From Anaerolineaceae bacterium (GTDB lineage Bacteria > Chloroflexota > Anaerolineae > Anaerolineales > Anaerolineaceae), in assembly GCA_029975475.1 (NCBI GenBank), contig JARKPB010000011.1:22117-86116 (forward strand): DNA of 64,000 nucleotides, given 5' to 3'. The notes beneath the pieces are model-generated. The model was not told where the DNA came from. It made no database searches and saw only the letters and a list, made by a program, of their open reading frames with translations. A program made the translations under genes and the position numbers. Below, in pieces: positions 14,655 to 23,687 of this stretch; position 1 is the first letter of the stretch, and each line of letters begins with the position of its first letter.

Positions 14655-16874
14655 TTACCGCCGGTTGTTCCGTCCGCGGTCTCCGCCGCTGCGGTTAAAC
14701 CCGCCGCGCGGATTGCGGTCGCCGCGGTCGCCGTTGCGGTCGGGCCGTTTGGGGCGGTCCATTTCTCGCGCCTGTTCGGCGGTCCAGCCTTCCAGCACTG
14801 CCTGGCGGGACAGGCGGATTTTTCCCTGCGGGTCAATATCGGTGATCATCACGGTGATCTCATCTCCGACCTTGACCACATCTTCAACGTTTTCTACCCG
14901 TTCGGTATCGAGCTGGCTGATATGCACCATGCCGTCCTGGTTGGGCAGGATTTCCACGAAAGCGCCAAAATCGGCGATGCGCACGACCTTGCCGGTGTAA
15001 ATACGGCCGATCTGCGGGGTTTCGGTCAGGCTCTCGATCTTTTCGCGGGCCAGGGCTTCCATCTCGCCGTCGGTGGCGGCGATAAATACCGTTCCGTCAT
15101 CGTCAATGTCAATCTTCGTACCGGTTTCTTCCTGAATCGCCCGGATTGTTTTTCCGCCCGGGCCGATGATCGCGCCGATTTTATCCACCGGGATCCGTAT
15201 CGTGGTGATGCGCGGAGCGTGCGGTTTGAGTTCTTTATTGGGCGCAGGAATGGTTTCCAGGATTTTGCCAAGGATAAACAGGCGCGCTTCCAGCGCCTGT
15301 GAGAGGGCTTCGCTCATCAATTGAGCTGTCAAACCGGTGATTTTAATGTCCATCTGCAGGGCGGTGATGCCGTTCCTGGTTCCGGCGACTTTGAAATCCA
15401 TATCGCCCAGATGGTCTTCGATCCCCTGGATGTCGGTCAGAATGCGGTAAGCCTCGCCTTCTTTCACCAGGCCCATGGCCACCCCGGCGACAGGCGCTTT
15501 AATTGGTACGCCGGTATCCATCAACGCCAGGGTTGAACCGCACACGCTGCCCATGGATGAAGAGCCGTTGGATGACAATACTTCCGATACCAGGCGCATG
15601 GTGTAGGGGAATTCTTCCTGGCTGGGCAGGACGGGCACCAAAGCGCGTTCCGCCAGCGCGCCGTGGCCGATCTCGCGCCGGGACTGGCCGCCCATGCGCT
15701 TGACTTCACCGGTTGAGAACGGCGGAAAATTGTAATGGTGGATGTAGCGTTTGGTATCCACAGGGGTCAGGTTGTCCAGTTCCTGGGCTTCTTTTGGCGT
15801 CCCAAGGGTCGCCAGGGTGAGCACCTGGGTTTCGCCGCGGGTAAATAATCCGGAACCATGCGCGCGCGGGATCAGCCCGACTTCACACCAGATGGGGCGG
15901 ATTTCGGTTAACTTTCGCCCGTCCGGTCGTTTGCCGTCGTTAAGGATGCGGCGGCGGACCACCTTCTTCTCCACGGCGTCAAAGGCTTTCTTCGCATCCG
16001 CGATTTTGCTTTCATCTTCTCCCGCCAGCGCGCTGACGACCTTCTCGCGAATGGCGTCCATTGCCTGGTTTAATTCCGCTTTGGTGTGCGGGGCGTCCAG
16101 CGCGGCTTCGAGTTCGCCCGCTGCCAGTTCCATGGCCTGTTCGACCAGGCTTTCATCCAGGGTAAAGAGCGGCACCTCGCGTTTGGCTTTTCCAACCTCG
16201 CGCGCCATCTTTTCTTGAAGTTCAATCAACGGCTGGATGGCCTGGTGGCCGAACATCAGGGCTTCGACCATGACCGATTCGGGCAGTTCGTTCGCGCCGC
16301 ATTCGACCATCAGGATCGCCTCACGCGTACCGGCCAGGCGCAGATCGAGCTCCGACTCTTCAATTTGCTGATAGGTAGGGTTGACAATGAATTGCCCGTC
16401 AATCCTGCCAATGCGCACCGCCCCAACCGGGCCCTCCCAGGGAATATCGGAGATCATTAACGCTGCTGAGGCGGCGTTAATCGCCAGAATATCCAGTGGA
16501 TTTTCCGGATCGGCCGAGAGCGAGAATAGAATCACCTGGACTTCGTTGCGGATATCTTTGTTGAAGAGGGGGCGCAGCGGGCGGTCAACCAGCCGGGCGA
16601 TCAGGATGGCTTCAGTGGATGGACGGCCCTCGCGGCGGAAGAAAGAACCGGGAATTCGGCCGCCAGCGTACATCCGCTCTTCATATTCAACGGTGAGCGG
16701 GAAAAAGTCCTGGCTTTCGCGCGGTTCTGAACCCATGGTGGCAGCGCCGAAAACAATGGATTCGCCGTACTGCACGGTGAGCGAACCGCCTGCCTGACCG
16801 GCCAGCTTGCCGGTCTCAAAGACAAGTTCGCGCCCACCAACAACTGTGGTGTAACGTTTTACTTCTGGTTTCAT
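14655..16874 (-). CDS. pnp: Polyribonucleotide nucleotidyltransferase (PNPase)
   Basis: This phosphorolytic 3'-5' exoribonuclease has 739 residues. Two RNase PH domains (about 10-215 and 320-545), a KH domain (IGAIIGPGGKTIRAIQEETG) and an S1 domain (GKVVRIADFGAFVEILPNQDG) are visible in order. The tail is rich in Arg, Gly and Asp (about residues 705-739) and may add RNA binding. I start at the ATG at 16874 (MKPEVKRYTTV), which has AAGGA upstream; the longer frame adds an unrelated N-terminus. It lies downstream of rpsO, the usual bacterial pairing, but a terminator and a -10 box lie between them. Confidence 0.97.
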   Translation of the reverse strand: MKPEVKRYTTVVGGRELVFETGKLAGQAGGSLTVQYGESIVFGAATMGSEPRESQDFFPLTVEYEERMYAGGRIPGSFFRREGRPSTEAILIARLVDRPLRPLFNKDIRNEVQVILFSLSADPENPLDILAINAASAALMISDIPWEGPVGAVRIGRIDGQFIVNPTYQQIEESELDLRLAGTREAILMVECGANELPESVMVEALMFGHQAIQPLIELQEKMAREVGKAKREVPLFTLDESLVEQAMELAAGELEAALDAPHTKAELNQAMDAIREKVVSALAGEDESKIADAKKAFDAVEKKVVRRRILNDGKRPDGRKLTEIRPIWCEVGLIPRAHGSGLFTRGETQVLTLATLGTPKEAQELDNLTPVDTKRYIHHYNFPPFSTGEVKRMGGQSRREIGHGALAERALVPVLPSQEEFPYTMRLVSEVLSSNGSSSMGSVCGSTLALMDTGVPIKAPVAGVAMGLVKEGEAYRILTDIQGIEDHLGDMDFKVAGTRNGITALQMDIKITGLTAQLMSEALSQALEARLFILGKILETIPAPNKELKPHAPRITTIRIPVDKIGAIIGPGGKTIRAIQEETGTKIDIDDDGTVFIAATDGEMEALAREKIESLTETPQIGRIYTGKVVRIADFGAFVEILPNQDGMVHISQLDTERVENVEDVVKVGDEITVMITDIDPQGKIRLSRQAVLEGWTAEQAREMDRPKRPDRNGDRGDRNPRGGFNRSGGDRGRNNRR

Positions 16875-16986
16875 TTTTCCTTCTGTCCTTTTCTTTTCCC
16901 GCCTGGTCAGGGACTGAAAACTGGCGGGAAGCGGACTTCCCAACATATTTCAATACCTAACCTGCGGGTAATCAGTTTGCTTAAGT

Positions 16987-16992
16987 ATTATA
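16987..16992 (-). promoter_or_regulatory. -10 box of pnp
   Basis: TATAAT on the minus strand lies about 113 nt before the pnp ATG, which gives a long leader as is common for autoregulated pnp. The -35 would overlap the rpsO terminator and is not convincing. Confidence 0.5.
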
Positions 16993-16998
16993 CCCGTT

Positions 16999-17040
16999 AA
17001 AAAACGAAAAGTAGATGGCCGTGTGCAGCAACCATCTACT
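16999..17040 (-). terminator. Terminator of rpsO
   Basis: Read on the minus strand, a 9-bp stem (AGTAGATGG / CCATCTACT, 17010-17018 with 17032-17040) is followed by TTTTCGTTTTTT. It lies about 22 nt after the rpsO stop and separates rpsO from pnp. Confidence 0.85.
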
Positions 17041-17062
17041 TCGCCGGTTTGGTTGATGTACC

Positions 17063-17335
17063 TTACTTCTTGCGGATCTTTAATTGCTCGGTCAGAGCCA
17101 GGTAGCGCGCGTAGCTCTTGCGCCGCAGGTAAGCCAGCAAACGGCGGCGCTGGCCGACCATTTTCAACAAACCCAGGCGGCTGGATTCATCGTGCTTGTT
17201 GCTGCGCAGGTGATCGGTGAGCTGGTTGATGCGCGCGGTCAGCAGGGCAATTTGCACTTCAGCCGAACCGCTGTCTTTTTCGTGCTTCTGATGCTCGCTG
17301 ATGATCTTCGACTTTGTTTCTTTGTTAATGGGCAT
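17063..17335 (-). CDS. rpsO: 30S ribosomal protein S15
   Basis: The protein has 90 residues, the normal length. It shows the S15 signature ([22 protein letters not shown] and [23 protein letters not shown]). S15 binds the 16S rRNA central domain. I chose the ATG at 17335 ([10 protein letters not shown]), which has AGGAG upstream. A minus-strand TATAAT at 17421-17426 would give a leader of about 80 nt, long enough for S15 autoregulation. Confidence 0.97.
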   Translation of the reverse strand: MPINKETKSKIISEHQKHEKDSGSAEVQIALLTARINQLTDHLRSNKHDESSRLGLLKMVGQRRRLLAYLRRKSYARYLALTEQLKIRKK

Positions 17336-17420
17336 GACGTATGCTACTCCTGTTAAGGTGATTTTTGCAGGTCTCCGGCACCCCAGCCGAAACCAGGGAG
17401 CGGACCAGTCAACGGCAGGA

Positions 17421-17426
17421 ATTATA
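17421..17426 (-). promoter_or_regulatory. -10 box of rpsO
   Basis: TATAAT on the minus strand lies about 85 nt before the rpsO start. It faces away from the plus-strand TATAAT at 17476-17481, so the two promoters are divergent. Confidence 0.5.
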
Positions 17427-17475
17427 CCAGCGAATCCGGCGCGCTGGAAGGGCATCCCCGCAGCGCGGGCTGTAC

Positions 17476-17481
17476 TATAAT
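17476..17481 (+). promoter_or_regulatory. -10 box of the GH13 alpha-glucosidase gene
   Basis: TATAAT lies 29 nt before the ATG at 17511, with a normal GGAGGG ribosome site between. This is an ordinary leadered promoter; the -35 is weak. Confidence 0.5.
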
Positions 17482-17510
17482 TTTGATATCTCGTCCCATC
17501 GGAGGGAGTC

Positions 17511-19112
17511 ATGTCGGATTCATATCTGTGGTGGCGCGATGGCGTCATTTATCAAATTTATCCCCGGTCCTTTTATGATTCAAACGGCGACGGGATTGGT
17601 GATCTGCCGGGTATCACCGCCCGCCTGGATTACCTGGCTGATCTTGGCGTGGATGGTTTATGGATCTCGCCGATTTATCCGTCTCCGGATGTGGATTTTG
17701 GTTACGATGTGAGCAATTACAAAGACATCGATCCAAAATTTGGCAGCATGCGCGATTTTGAGGATCTGGTCGCGGCTGCCCGTCAGCGCGGCATGCGCAT
17801 AATTCTGGATCTGGTGCTGGCTCATACTTCCGACCAGCATCCCTGGTTTGTAGAAGCGCGCCAGTCGCGCGAAAACGAGCGCCGCGACTGGTATATCTGG
17901 CGCGACCCAAAACCGGGCGGCGGGCGTCCCAATAACTGGGAGTCGATCTTTGGTGGACCGGCCTGGGAGTTCGACCCGCTCACGGGTCAATATTACTATC
18001 ACATGTTTTACAAGCAGCAGCCCGATCTCAACTGGCGCAATCCTGCCGTGCGGGCCGAGATGATGGATGTCTTTCGCTTCTGGGCAGATAAGGGCGTTTC
18101 CGGTTTTCGTCTGGATGTCTTCAACAACTATTTCAAAGATGCTCAGTTTCGCGACAACCCGCCTCGCTTCGGGCTGCGCGGGTTCGACCGCCAGCACCAC
18201 ATCTATGATACCAACCAGCCTGAGATGATCGGCGTGGTCCAGCAGATCCGCCGTCTGGTCGACGCGTATCCCGAATCGTATGTGGTTGGCGAGACGTTCA
18301 TGAATCAGGAATGGGCAGCGGATTACGTCGGCGAGGATAAGCTCCACGCCGCGTTCAATTTTGAGATGCTCGGCAGTCCCTTTTCCGCCCGCAAATATTT
18401 TCGGGCGATTCAACGCTGGGAAAGCGGTCTGGCGGAGACCGCGTGGCCAAATTATGTGTTGAACAATCATGATAACCCGCGCACGGCGACCCGCTTTGGC
18501 CGCGGAGAACGGGACGAACGCTTGAAGGTTGCAGCCGCGATGTTGTTAACTTTACGCGGAACGCCGTTTATCTACTACGGTGAAGAAATTGGCATGCGGG
18601 ATATTCGCATTACGCGCAAAATGATCCAGGACCCGATCGGTAAGCGCTACTGGCCCTTTCACAAGGGGCGCGACGGCTGCCGGGCGCCGATGCAGTGGAG
18701 CTCGGACCCCCAGGCGGGTTTCACCGGCGGGACGCCCTGGCTGCCGGTTCATCCGGACTATCTCTGGCGCAACGTTGAGCGCCAGCTGGCCGACCCGGAT
18801 TCGCTGTTGAATTTTTACAAACGACTGATCAGGCTGCGCAGACAAACTCCAGCCCTCCAGCGCGGGATGTTTCAGGCTTTGACGTTTGATCCGCGTTCGC
18901 TGCTGGCTTATCAGCGGCAGACCAGCGACCAAACTGTGCTGGTCGCGCTCAATTTTTCCCGGCGGCCGCTGCGCTTATTCCTCGGCCCGGCCACCACGCG
19001 GGGTGAATGGGCTTTGCTGCTTTCCAGCCACCGCCAGGAACCCCCGGATTTGACGCAGGGCGTCCTGCCGCTCGCCGGGTACGAGGTCTGCATTCTGGCA
19101 AAAGCCGGTTAG
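17511..19112 (+). CDS. GH13 alpha-glucosidase (oligo-1,6-glucosidase type)
   Basis: This 533-residue (beta/alpha)8 glycosidase should release glucose from alpha-glucosides or isomalto-oligosaccharides in the cytoplasm, as no signal peptide is visible. The N-terminus [22 protein letters not shown] is typical. The catalytic regions are GFRLDVFNN (nucleophile Asp, about 202), VVGETF (acid/base Glu, about 263) and LNNHDNPRT (third Asp, about 325). GGAGGG lies upstream of the ATG. Its stop overlaps the stop of the convergent large GH13 gene. Confidence 0.9.
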   Translation: MSDSYLWWRDGVIYQIYPRSFYDSNGDGIGDLPGITARLDYLADLGVDGLWISPIYPSPDVDFGYDVSNYKDIDPKFGSMRDFEDLVAAARQRGMRIILDLVLAHTSDQHPWFVEARQSRENERRDWYIWRDPKPGGGRPNNWESIFGGPAWEFDPLTGQYYYHMFYKQQPDLNWRNPAVRAEMMDVFRFWADKGVSGFRLDVFNNYFKDAQFRDNPPRFGLRGFDRQHHIYDTNQPEMIGVVQQIRRLVDAYPESYVVGETFMNQEWAADYVGEDKLHAAFNFEMLGSPFSARKYFRAIQRWESGLAETAWPNYVLNNHDNPRTATRFGRGERDERLKVAAAMLLTLRGTPFIYYGEEIGMRDIRITRKMIQDPIGKRYWPFHKGRDGCRAPMQWSSDPQAGFTGGTPWLPVHPDYLWRNVERQLADPDSLLNFYKRLIRLRRQTPALQRGMFQALTFDPRSLLAYQRQTSDQTVLVALNFSRRPLRLFLGPATTRGEWALLLSSHRQEPPDLTQGVLPLAGYEVCILAKAG

Positions 19113-22100
19113 CTCTGGCTGCGCTTTCTTGCGCTGATTTCCGCGGCCTGCTTCTTGGCGCTTGTTTTCGCTTTGCCGGGTTTCTGCGGTTTTGAAAGCG
19201 CATTTAACAGTCCTTCAACTTTATAACCGGATTCCGACTCGGCCAGCTTCAAAGCTGAATTCAATTCAGACAGGTAAAGGATGCGTTCCATGCGCAGCGC
19301 GGCGGAGACGCCTCTGGCGCTTTCATTCTCCAAAATCGCCAGCAGGCACATCCAGTCGGTGAAGGTCAGGAAGGATTCATGGTTAAACCAGAGGACATCC
19401 TGGTAGCGGTTCACACCCAGGTAAGACTGAGTTTCGGGCTGACCGAGCCAGGCCTGCATCTGCTGCAGCGCGTCAAGCTGACCCCGCGACCAACCCTGCT
19501 GGGAGATCAACAGCTGCAGCGTGTTAAAAGCCCGCCAGCGCTGCCCATCATCCAAACCCAGAGCAGAAAATGTCTCCTGGAGCGGTCGGGTCAACTGCCA
19601 CTCATCCAGCCAGGAAAGCGCCCGCAAAGCGGCATCCGCCTCTCCGCCAAGCAATCCGGCGGCGTGAGTAAAAGCGAAAGCCAGTAAAGTCGGCCGGCTT
19701 TCGGGCAGGGTAAGCAGGGAGGCGCGCAGCCTCGTGATCAGTTCAGCCGCTTTAGGGGCGCGCAGGTAGGCGGGCCGTTTCTCCAGATGGTCCAGGGACA
19801 AGATGGCTTCCACAGCCAGGCGGGTCTGCTCCAGGGCGGCTGCCCGTTGGTTCAATTCTGGATTCAGCCACTGAATGCCGTCATACCAGGCGTTGAGTTT
19901 AGCGGTCATTTCTTCAGCAGCGGCGGGCGGCAGTGCGGTCTGGCGCTCCGCTAATGGATTTTCCAGCAGATAGCGGAAGTAACCGGGATTGGCGATTTGA
20001 ATGAAGGGCTGGATGATCGGCTGCAAGACCAGGTCGCGCAGCGATTCGCGAATGGAAGGAACACCGCGCCCGCCGAGCGTATCGCACAGGCGGCGGTAAC
20101 TGCCGCTTGGATCGTCCTCCACTTCCTGAAAATCAGTGAATACATGCGCCTGATAGGCGCGCAGGCGCAGGTGCAGCCCGCGCTCGCGCACCTCGCGCGA
20201 AGGGCGGATGAATTCCCAGCCGCTGATGACATCCCGGAAAATGCAAAAAGTGTTCGGCCCGCCGTTCAGTTCAAGCGCCTGTCCGAGCGTTTCAGAAACC
20301 GGGCGTTTTTCGCCAGCCTGGCGGACCGCGCTGATGCAGGAGTGGTGGATCCAGCCCTCGTATTCAGCGTAACGGTTGTTGACCACAACCAGGCAGCGCT
20401 CCCCGCCAGCAGCATTCGTATAGGCATAAACATCTTCAACGGTTCCGTAGGCGGCTTGAAAATCATACAGACGGAACCGGTCTACCCCGGCGAACAGATA
20501 GCGCTTCTTGAGCAGCGGGAAGATCTCCTTTTCATGGCGGGCGATCAAGTCGCCGTCTGGCTGCTCATCCCAGTAGGCGCGGCGGAATTCCATGCCGTAT
20601 TTTTCCGCGAATCCCTCTACCTGTCCGTGCCCCAGCATGGGCAAACCGGGCAGGGTAACCATCAGGACGCAGATCGCGAAGTATTTGTCCCCCTTGCCGA
20701 ATTGATCCACAGCCGTGCGCTCATCCGGGTTGTTCATGAAATTTACAAAACGCTTCAAAATTTCCGCATCAAATTCCAGCGTGTTCTTCATGATCTTCCG
20801 GTAGCCGGCATTGTCTTCATTGCGCAGCATGTTCATAAATGCGCTGTTGTAAACCCGGTGCATCCCCAGTGTGCGCACAAAATAGGATTCCATCAGCCAG
20901 AAAGCCTCTGCCAGCAGCAGCGTATCCGGGGCTTCAACCGCGCAGCGGTCCACCACTTCGCGCCAGAACTCGATCGGCATCGCCTGATCGAACTGTTCGC
21001 GCGTCATGGCGAAGTCAGAACGGGACGGGATGGCTCCGCCTGAACCGGGCTCGGGATACCAGAGGCGCTGCACGTGCTTTTTCGCCAGGGTCATGGCGGC
21101 GTCAAAGCGAATAATCGGGAAGCGGCGGGCGACTTCCAGGATGGTTTGAATCACCGCTTCGCGAACCTGCGGGTTGAGGTAGTCCAGCTGGGCTGTGTCA
21201 TTCCACGGCATGCTGGTGCCGTCATTCCCGTGGTAAATGTAGCGCGTATCGCCGCTGCGAAAATCCACGCGTTTGAACACCACCGCAGCATCTGTGCGGT
21301 CGTAATAATGATCTTCGATATAAATTCCCAGGTTGGGATCATCCGAGAGATTGGGCCCGTTAAAGCTATAGCCGGGGAAAGGGCTGTAGGGAAGCCCGAG
21401 GAAGTAGTCCGGGCGTTCTTTAACCCAGGTGGAATCGATGCCCATATGATTGGGCACCATATCGCTGGCCAGACGGATGCCGCGCTGCCAGGCGCGGTCG
21501 CGCAGGTTGCGGTAGGCATCTTCTCCGCCCAGGTCCGCGGCGATCTGGTAACTATCGAGGGAATAGGCTGAGGCGACCGCCTCGGGGTTGCCGCACAACT
21601 GTTTAATGCGCGCGGATGCGCGGGAGCGCTCCCATAAACCAATTAGCCACAGACCGGTAATCCCCCAGCGCGAAAGCTCATCCAGCGCTTCGTCGGGGAT
21701 CTGATCCAGTCGGTTAACCGGGCGTTTGAAGCGGCGGCTGAGCTGATCGAGCCAGACGTAGGTATTTTTGGCGATCAACACCAGGTTGGGCATCCACTCG
21801 CGGTCGGGGCTGAAGGCTTCAGCTTCCCCCGCGCCGGCCAGCAGAGCCGGGTCGTATACCGGGATGGTCACCGGGCCCGGGCCAAAAAAGCGCGCGCGCT
21901 CTTCTTCCTGAATCAGATCCAGCGAACTCAGCAGACGGTAGAGATAACGCCCTAACAGCTCAGACCAGCGGCTGCGGATAAATTCGAGCTGACCGGACAG
22001 GGAGGACGGCACGGCGATGGCGGGCGCGCGCAGCATATCCAGCAGGTTTTGCTGGTCGGGGCCAAAACGCGGGCGGGTATCAAAGAACTGCTGCAGCGCT

Positions 22101-22645
22101 CCCATCAGGCGGGCGTAGGCGCTGTTGTCGCTCAGGCGCGAATCGTCAAATAATTCCTGGTAGGGTTCGGCCGCCGGGTTCTTATTGGTCACCCACAGCA
22201 GGATCAGCTCTTCCAGCATCACCGCGCGGTTTGAAACCCCATCGGTTTCCCCGTCCATGTACTCGCCCAGCGAGATTTCTTTTCGGTACACGCGCAGCGG
22301 TGGGAATTCGGTGCCAAATTCCAGCAGCACGCGCTCAACCTGTTCAACCCCCATGACGCCTTCCAGCCAGACCAGGGCTTCTTCCATCACCTGCGGGGCT
22401 TTTTGCCTGCGGTAGAGAAAGACGACATAATGCAGAATTTCATCAATCAGCCCTAGCGCGTTGATCTGGCCGGCCTTAACCGTCTGTTCCGGGTAGGTCA
22501 CCAGATCGCGTTTCTGATTCATTTTTTGGGCGAGCAATCGCGCCGCGTGAAAATTCGCCAGAATGGCATTGCCGCTGAATGTGAAAATCGATTCATCGAA
22601 CTGATAGCGGTCGCGAGACTGCCGCGAGATGTGAAATTCGCGCAT
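19109..22645 (-). CDS. Very large GH13 alpha-amylase-family protein with GlgE-like region IV
   Basis: This 1178-residue protein carries a GH13 catalytic barrel in its middle. Region I is SDMVPNHMGIDSTW, region II PIIRFDAAMTL (nucleophile Asp), region III LLLAEAFW (Glu), and region IV MNNPDERT. Region IV has Pro where most GH13 enzymes have His (NHD), as in the NTPD of the maltosyltransferase GlgE. The Asp is kept. About 330 residues precede the barrel and about 400 follow; I recognise no domain there. No signal peptide is visible. GGGAGGGG precedes the ATG. It may act on alpha-glucan or trehalose-type substrates; the exact reaction is unknown. Confidence 0.75.
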   Translation of the reverse strand: MREFHISRQSRDRYQFDESIFTFSGNAILANFHAARLLAQKMNQKRDLVTYPEQTVKAGQINALGLIDEILHYVVFLYRRQKAPQVMEEALVWLEGVMGVEQVERVLLEFGTEFPPLRVYRKEISLGEYMDGETDGVSNRAVMLEELILLWVTNKNPAAEPYQELFDDSRLSDNSAYARLMGALQQFFDTRPRFGPDQQNLLDMLRAPAIAVPSSLSGQLEFIRSRWSELLGRYLYRLLSSLDLIQEEERARFFGPGPVTIPVYDPALLAGAGEAEAFSPDREWMPNLVLIAKNTYVWLDQLSRRFKRPVNRLDQIPDEALDELSRWGITGLWLIGLWERSRASARIKQLCGNPEAVASAYSLDSYQIAADLGGEDAYRNLRDRAWQRGIRLASDMVPNHMGIDSTWVKERPDYFLGLPYSPFPGYSFNGPNLSDDPNLGIYIEDHYYDRTDAAVVFKRVDFRSGDTRYIYHGNDGTSMPWNDTAQLDYLNPQVREAVIQTILEVARRFPIIRFDAAMTLAKKHVQRLWYPEPGSGGAIPSRSDFAMTREQFDQAMPIEFWREVVDRCAVEAPDTLLLAEAFWLMESYFVRTLGMHRVYNSAFMNMLRNEDNAGYRKIMKNTLEFDAEILKRFVNFMNNPDERTAVDQFGKGDKYFAICVLMVTLPGLPMLGHGQVEGFAEKYGMEFRRAYWDEQPDGDLIARHEKEIFPLLKKRYLFAGVDRFRLYDFQAAYGTVEDVYAYTNAAGGERCLVVVNNRYAEYEGWIHHSCISAVRQAGEKRPVSETLGQALELNGGPNTFCIFRDVISGWEFIRPSREVRERGLHLRLRAYQAHVFTDFQEVEDDPSGSYRRLCDTLGGRGVPSIRESLRDLVLQPIIQPFIQIANPGYFRYLLENPLAERQTALPPAAAEEMTAKLNAWYDGIQWLNPELNQRAAALEQTRLAVEAILSLDHLEKRPAYLRAPKAAELITRLRASLLTLPESRPTLLAFAFTHAAGLLGGEADAALRALSWLDEWQLTRPLQETFSALGLDDGQRWRAFNTLQLLISQQGWSRGQLDALQQMQAWLGQPETQSYLGVNRYQDVLWFNHESFLTFTDWMCLLAILENESARGVSAALRMERILYLSELNSALKLAESESGYKVEGLLNALSKPQKPGKAKTSAKKQAAEISARKRSQS

Positions 22646-22674
22646 GCATACCCCTCCCTTAGCAGGATATCTGT

Positions 22675-22680
22675 ATTATA
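22675..22680 (-). promoter_or_regulatory. -10 box of the large GH13 gene
   Basis: TATAAT on the minus strand lies 29 nt before the ATG at 22645, with a strong GGGAGGGG ribosome site between. Confidence 0.55.
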
Positions 22681-22690
22681 CCGTTGAGTA

Positions 22691-23557
22691 TTATTTGGCG
22701 AAACCAACCAGAGCCGTATGCGCCAGACAGCGCCCGTTCTCGCCTTCCAGCCGGCAGTCGGATAATATTCCCTGACGGGTTAGCTGGTTGACGGCGCGTT
22801 CAGCCAGGGCTGAATCCCAGCGCAGGATGCGGATCAGCGCGTTGATCGGTGCGGCGCCAAGGGAGCGGAAGAAAAGCCCGGCCAGCTCCTCTCGAGCCTG
22901 GTTTTCAGTGATTTGACCGGCTGCGGCGATCAGGTCGGGAAAATGGCGGTGGGTCAGATCATAAATAAACGAGTACCGCCATCCGCCAGCTTCGCTGATG
23001 CCCACCGGCAGGATGCGGAACGCGCGCTGCAGCTGCTCCAGGGCGCGGTTAAATGCGCTTTCGCTGCCCGCGCTATTCAAATGAGCTTTTTTCCTCAGGC
23101 TAAGCGTATCCAGCGGCCCTTCTCTGAGCAGCGCTTCAAATACCTGCCGTGTTTCCAGCGGCAGCCGGCCTTCTTCGTATTCGAGCAGATAATCCGTTTC
23201 CGGTTCGCCGTAATTGGGGCTGAGCGCGTAAAAATACGGCAGGCAATCCAGGCTGATCATGGCGTTTTTGCCCTTCAGCACGCGCCCGTAATACCAGACC
23301 TTTGTGCCTAACTGGCTGTCTTTCCATCCCCAGGTGACATGCCCGGGGTCATCGTGCGCGTCTGCCACCGGCCGATCGCCCGCCGCTGCCGTCCAAAGAC
23401 TGGGAAAGACCCACCCCTTGATCGGCCAGAAAAACACAAAACCGCGCTCATTCACAAACTGAACGGCTTCAGCCAGACTGGCCAGGCGCAGGCCGGGCGC
23501 GGTGCGAAAGGTGCGGGATCGGTATGCCGCCAGCAAATCAGCCGGAAGGGTGATCAT
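22691..23557 (-). CDS. AlkZ-related winged-helix protein (putative)
   Basis: The 288-residue protein looks like the HTH_42/AlkZ-related group: an N-terminal alpha/beta part with FWPIKGWVFPSLW, then winged-helix-like repeats (REGPLDTLSLRKKAHLN; residues about 135-200) and a C-terminal segment on ligand recognition. The QxQ catalytic motif of true crosslink glycosylases (YcaQ/AlkZ) is not visible, so it may not be a glycosylase. On the minus strand a TATAAT (23564-23569) ends 6 nt before the ATG with no ribosome site, suggesting a leaderless message. The family call is moderate. Confidence 0.5.
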   Translation of the reverse strand: MITLPADLLAAYRSRTFRTAPGLRLASLAEAVQFVNERGFVFFWPIKGWVFPSLWTAAAGDRPVADAHDDPGHVTWGWKDSQLGTKVWYYGRVLKGKNAMISLDCLPYFYALSPNYGEPETDYLLEYEEGRLPLETRQVFEALLREGPLDTLSLRKKAHLNSAGSESAFNRALEQLQRAFRILPVGISEAGGWRYSFIYDLTHRHFPDLIAAAGQITENQAREELAGLFFRSLGAAPINALIRILRWDSALAERAVNQLTRQGILSDCRLEGENGRCLAHTALVGFAK

Positions 23558-23563
23558 GTGGTG

Positions 23564-23569
23564 ATTATA
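23564..23569 (-). promoter_or_regulatory. -10 box, probable leaderless transcript (minus strand)
   Basis: TATAAT on the minus strand is 6 nt from the ATG at 23557, and nothing resembling a Shine-Dalgarno lies between. Confidence 0.6.
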
Positions 23570-23630
23570 TGTCAGATTTCTTCGTTAGAAAAGATGTTCT
23601 TCAATGTCATTGATTAAATCGAAGGCTTGA

Positions 23631-23659
23631 TTGATAAAAACCGCCGCCTGCGATATGAT
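23631..23659 (+). promoter_or_regulatory. Promoter of the ferritin-VIT gene
   Basis: TTGATA (23631-23636) and TATGAT (23654-23659) are spaced by 17 nt. This is followed by a leader with a good GGAGG site before the GTG start. Confidence 0.7.
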
Positions 23660-23687
23660 GAAGGTATCCTGAGGTCTGGAGGTAACT

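Noticed and set aside
19997..21043. 348-residue plus-strand ORF
   Set aside because: It lies entirely antisense to the GH13 gene, has no ribosome site and no recognisable domain; it reflects GC-rich codon bias.
19109..22645. Loss of catalytic His in region IV as a sign of an inactive GH13 enzyme
   Set aside because: Pro at that position is normal in GlgE-type enzymes and the three catalytic acids are present, so inactivity is not supported.
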